A stretch of 64,000 bases of DNA. Origin: Fulvimarina sp039652615 (GTDB lineage: Bacteria; Pseudomonadota; Alphaproteobacteria; Rhizobiales; Rhizobiaceae). Position numbers and translations under genes: made by a program. The DNA lies in NCBI RefSeq assembly GCF_039652615.1, contig NZ_JBDJAC010000010.1:1-64000 (forward strand), read 5' to 3'. The number at the start of each line of letters is the position of its first letter. The stretch's first letter is position 1. Below are positions 63,118 through 64,000 of the stretch, piece by piece. The notes beneath the pieces were generated by a model. The model worked only from the letters and a program-made list of their open reading frames with translations, made no database searches and was not told where the DNA came from.

Positions 63118-64000
63118 ATGACATCCATGCGCATCGTGCTGGCTGCGGCCGCCATGCTTTTTGCCTGCGGCACGGTCGTCGCACAGGACAGGAGCGACAG
63201 CCCCGAGCCAGTGCGCATCGGCGTTCTCAAATACGGAACGGTGAACTGGGAACTCGACGCCATGACCCGCGAGGGCCTCGATGAGGCGAACGGGGTCGAT
63301 GTCGAGATCGTGCCCTTTGCCGGCGAGAGCGCATCCAATGTCGCGCTTCAGGCGGGCGATGTGGACATGATCGTGTCGGATTGGCTCTGGGTATCGCGCC
63401 AGCGCGCGAGCGGCGCCGACTACACCTTCGCGCCCTACTCCACCTCGGTCGGCTCGATGATGATCCCCGGCGACAGCGATGTCTCAGATCTCGGCGACCT
63501 CAAGGGCAAGACGATCGGCGTTGCCGGCGGGCCGCTCGACAAGAACTGGCTGCTGATCCAGGCGCTCGCGAAACGGGACTTCGGCACAGATCTTTCAGCC
63601 GAAAACGAGATCGCCTTCGGCGCGCCGCCGCTGCTGGCCGAAAAGGCCCGATCCGGCGAGCTCGATGCCGTGCTCAACTTCTGGCACTATGCCGCACGGC
63701 TGGAGGCGGACGGCTTCAAGCCCCTGATCTCCGGCACAGATGCTGCGATCGCCATGGGCACGGAAGGCCCCGTGGCTTCGATCGGCTGGGTCTTCCGCGA
63801 GAGCTTTGCCGAAGAACATCCGGCGGCCATCGAGGGCTTTCTTAGCGCCGATCGCGCAACCAAGGACCTTCTTGCGACTTCCGATGAAGCATGGGAGACG
63901 CTTCGCCCACTGATGAAGCCGGAGGACGACAAGGCATACCAGACCCTTATCGAGCGCTATCGCGAAGGCATTCCCGCACGCAGCGCCGCAGACGAGGTCA
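63118..64000 (+). CDS. ABC transporter substrate-binding protein (NitT/TauT type), 3' end missing
   Basis: The gene runs off the right edge; 294 residues are visible. A Sec signal peptide (MRIVLAAAAMLFACGTVVAQ) is followed by VRIGVLKYGTVNWELDAM, SDWLWVSRQRASGADYTFAP and LKGKTIGVAGGPLDKNWLL. This pattern fits NMT1/NitT/TauT binding proteins. The ligand cannot be told without the following permease and ATPase genes. GGGAGGATCGGCGAT is a good ribosome binding site for the ATG. It is a separate unit from bioYMN. Confidence 0.85.
   Translation, partial: MTSMRIVLAAAAMLFACGTVVAQDRSDSPEPVRIGVLKYGTVNWELDAMTREGLDEANGVDVEIVPFAGESASNVALQAGDVDMIVSDWLWVSRQRASGADYTFAPYSTSVGSMMIPGDSDVSDLGDLKGKTIGVAGGPLDKNWLLIQALAKRDFGTDLSAENEIAFGAPPLLAEKARSGELDAVLNFWHYAARLEADGFKPLISGTDAAIAMGTEGPVASIGWVFRESFAEEHPAAIEGFLSADRATKDLLATSDEAWETLRPLMKPEDDKAYQTLIERYREGIPARSAADEV

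Overview
The window looks like chromosomal DNA of a Hyphomicrobiales (Rhizobiales) alphaproteobacterium. The evidence is a fairly high G+C content (about 60% in hand-counted lines), an acpXL-lpxXL cluster for very-long-chain acylation of lipid A, a hisD-UPF0262-phosphatase cluster, a DUF2865 protein, a liv operon ending in a DUF6867 protein, and bioY-bioM-bioN. The genus cannot be fixed from the sequence. Most of the window is conserved core genome. I see no insertion sequence, CRISPR array or tRNA gene.

Left part (1-16 kb). The left edge holds what looks like the promoter and boxA leader of an rRNA operon running leftwards out of the window. It is followed by an RNase D-like gene, a lipase-like membrane protein with an isoprenylcysteine methyltransferase-like protein, a PhoD-like phosphatase and a SleB-type lipoprotein hydrolase. 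At 6.1-10.8 kb lies a complete guanidine-use operon: a guanidine-I (ykkC) riboswitch, an ABC importer (binding protein, permease, ATPase), a guanidine hydrolase of the GdmH type, and a small histidine-rich protein that may handle its nickel. A bidirectional terminator separates it from sdhB, which lies behind egtB-egtD (ergothioneine synthesis) rather than behind sdhCDA. A DUF2183/App1 phosphatase gene follows.

Envelope part (15-36 kb). An M23 endopeptidase precedes acpXL, two ketosynthases (one without the catalytic Cys), an alcohol dehydrogenase-like reductase and lpxXL. This is the C28 lipid A module, but without fabZXL between acpXL and the ketosynthases. A giant AsmA protein (probable CTG start) and a phasin-like protein come next. 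At 28-29.2 kb is a wrecked glycine betaine transporter: the start of a binding-protein gene is joined to an ATPase gene that carries compensating tandem duplications. Then come pssA-psd (phosphatidylethanolamine synthesis), a 936-residue LysM protein and an Atm1-type ABC exporter.

Central part (36-50.5 kb). hisD, UPF0262 and a low-molecular-weight phosphatase converge on a TrmH-type methyltransferase. A glycosyltransferase/metallophosphoesterase pair resembles the PlcP-Agt lipid-remodelling cassette. It is divergent from a hybrid malic enzyme-phosphotransacetylase. A DUF2865 protein overlaps gltX convergently. PAP2, a LuxR-type response regulator, and a NahK-like hybrid kinase with a FIST (NosP-like nitric-oxide sensor) protein form a probable signalling locus.

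Right part (50.5-64 kb). This holds a complete branched-chain amino-acid ABC operon (livH-livM-livG-livF-DUF6867, then the binding protein), a FUSC transporter and D-amino-acid aminotransferase. A short lower-G+C two-gene cassette follows (RusA-like resolvase plus a PD-(D/E)XK/HEPN-like protein). The window closes with the bioYMN biotin ECF transporter and a truncated ABC binding protein that runs off the right edge.

Best candidates for new biology are the GdmH-linked His-rich protein, the RusA/PD-(D/E)XK-HEPN cassette, the duplicated proX-proV relic, and the G-quadruplex-capable repeat at the start codon of the NahK-like kinase gene.
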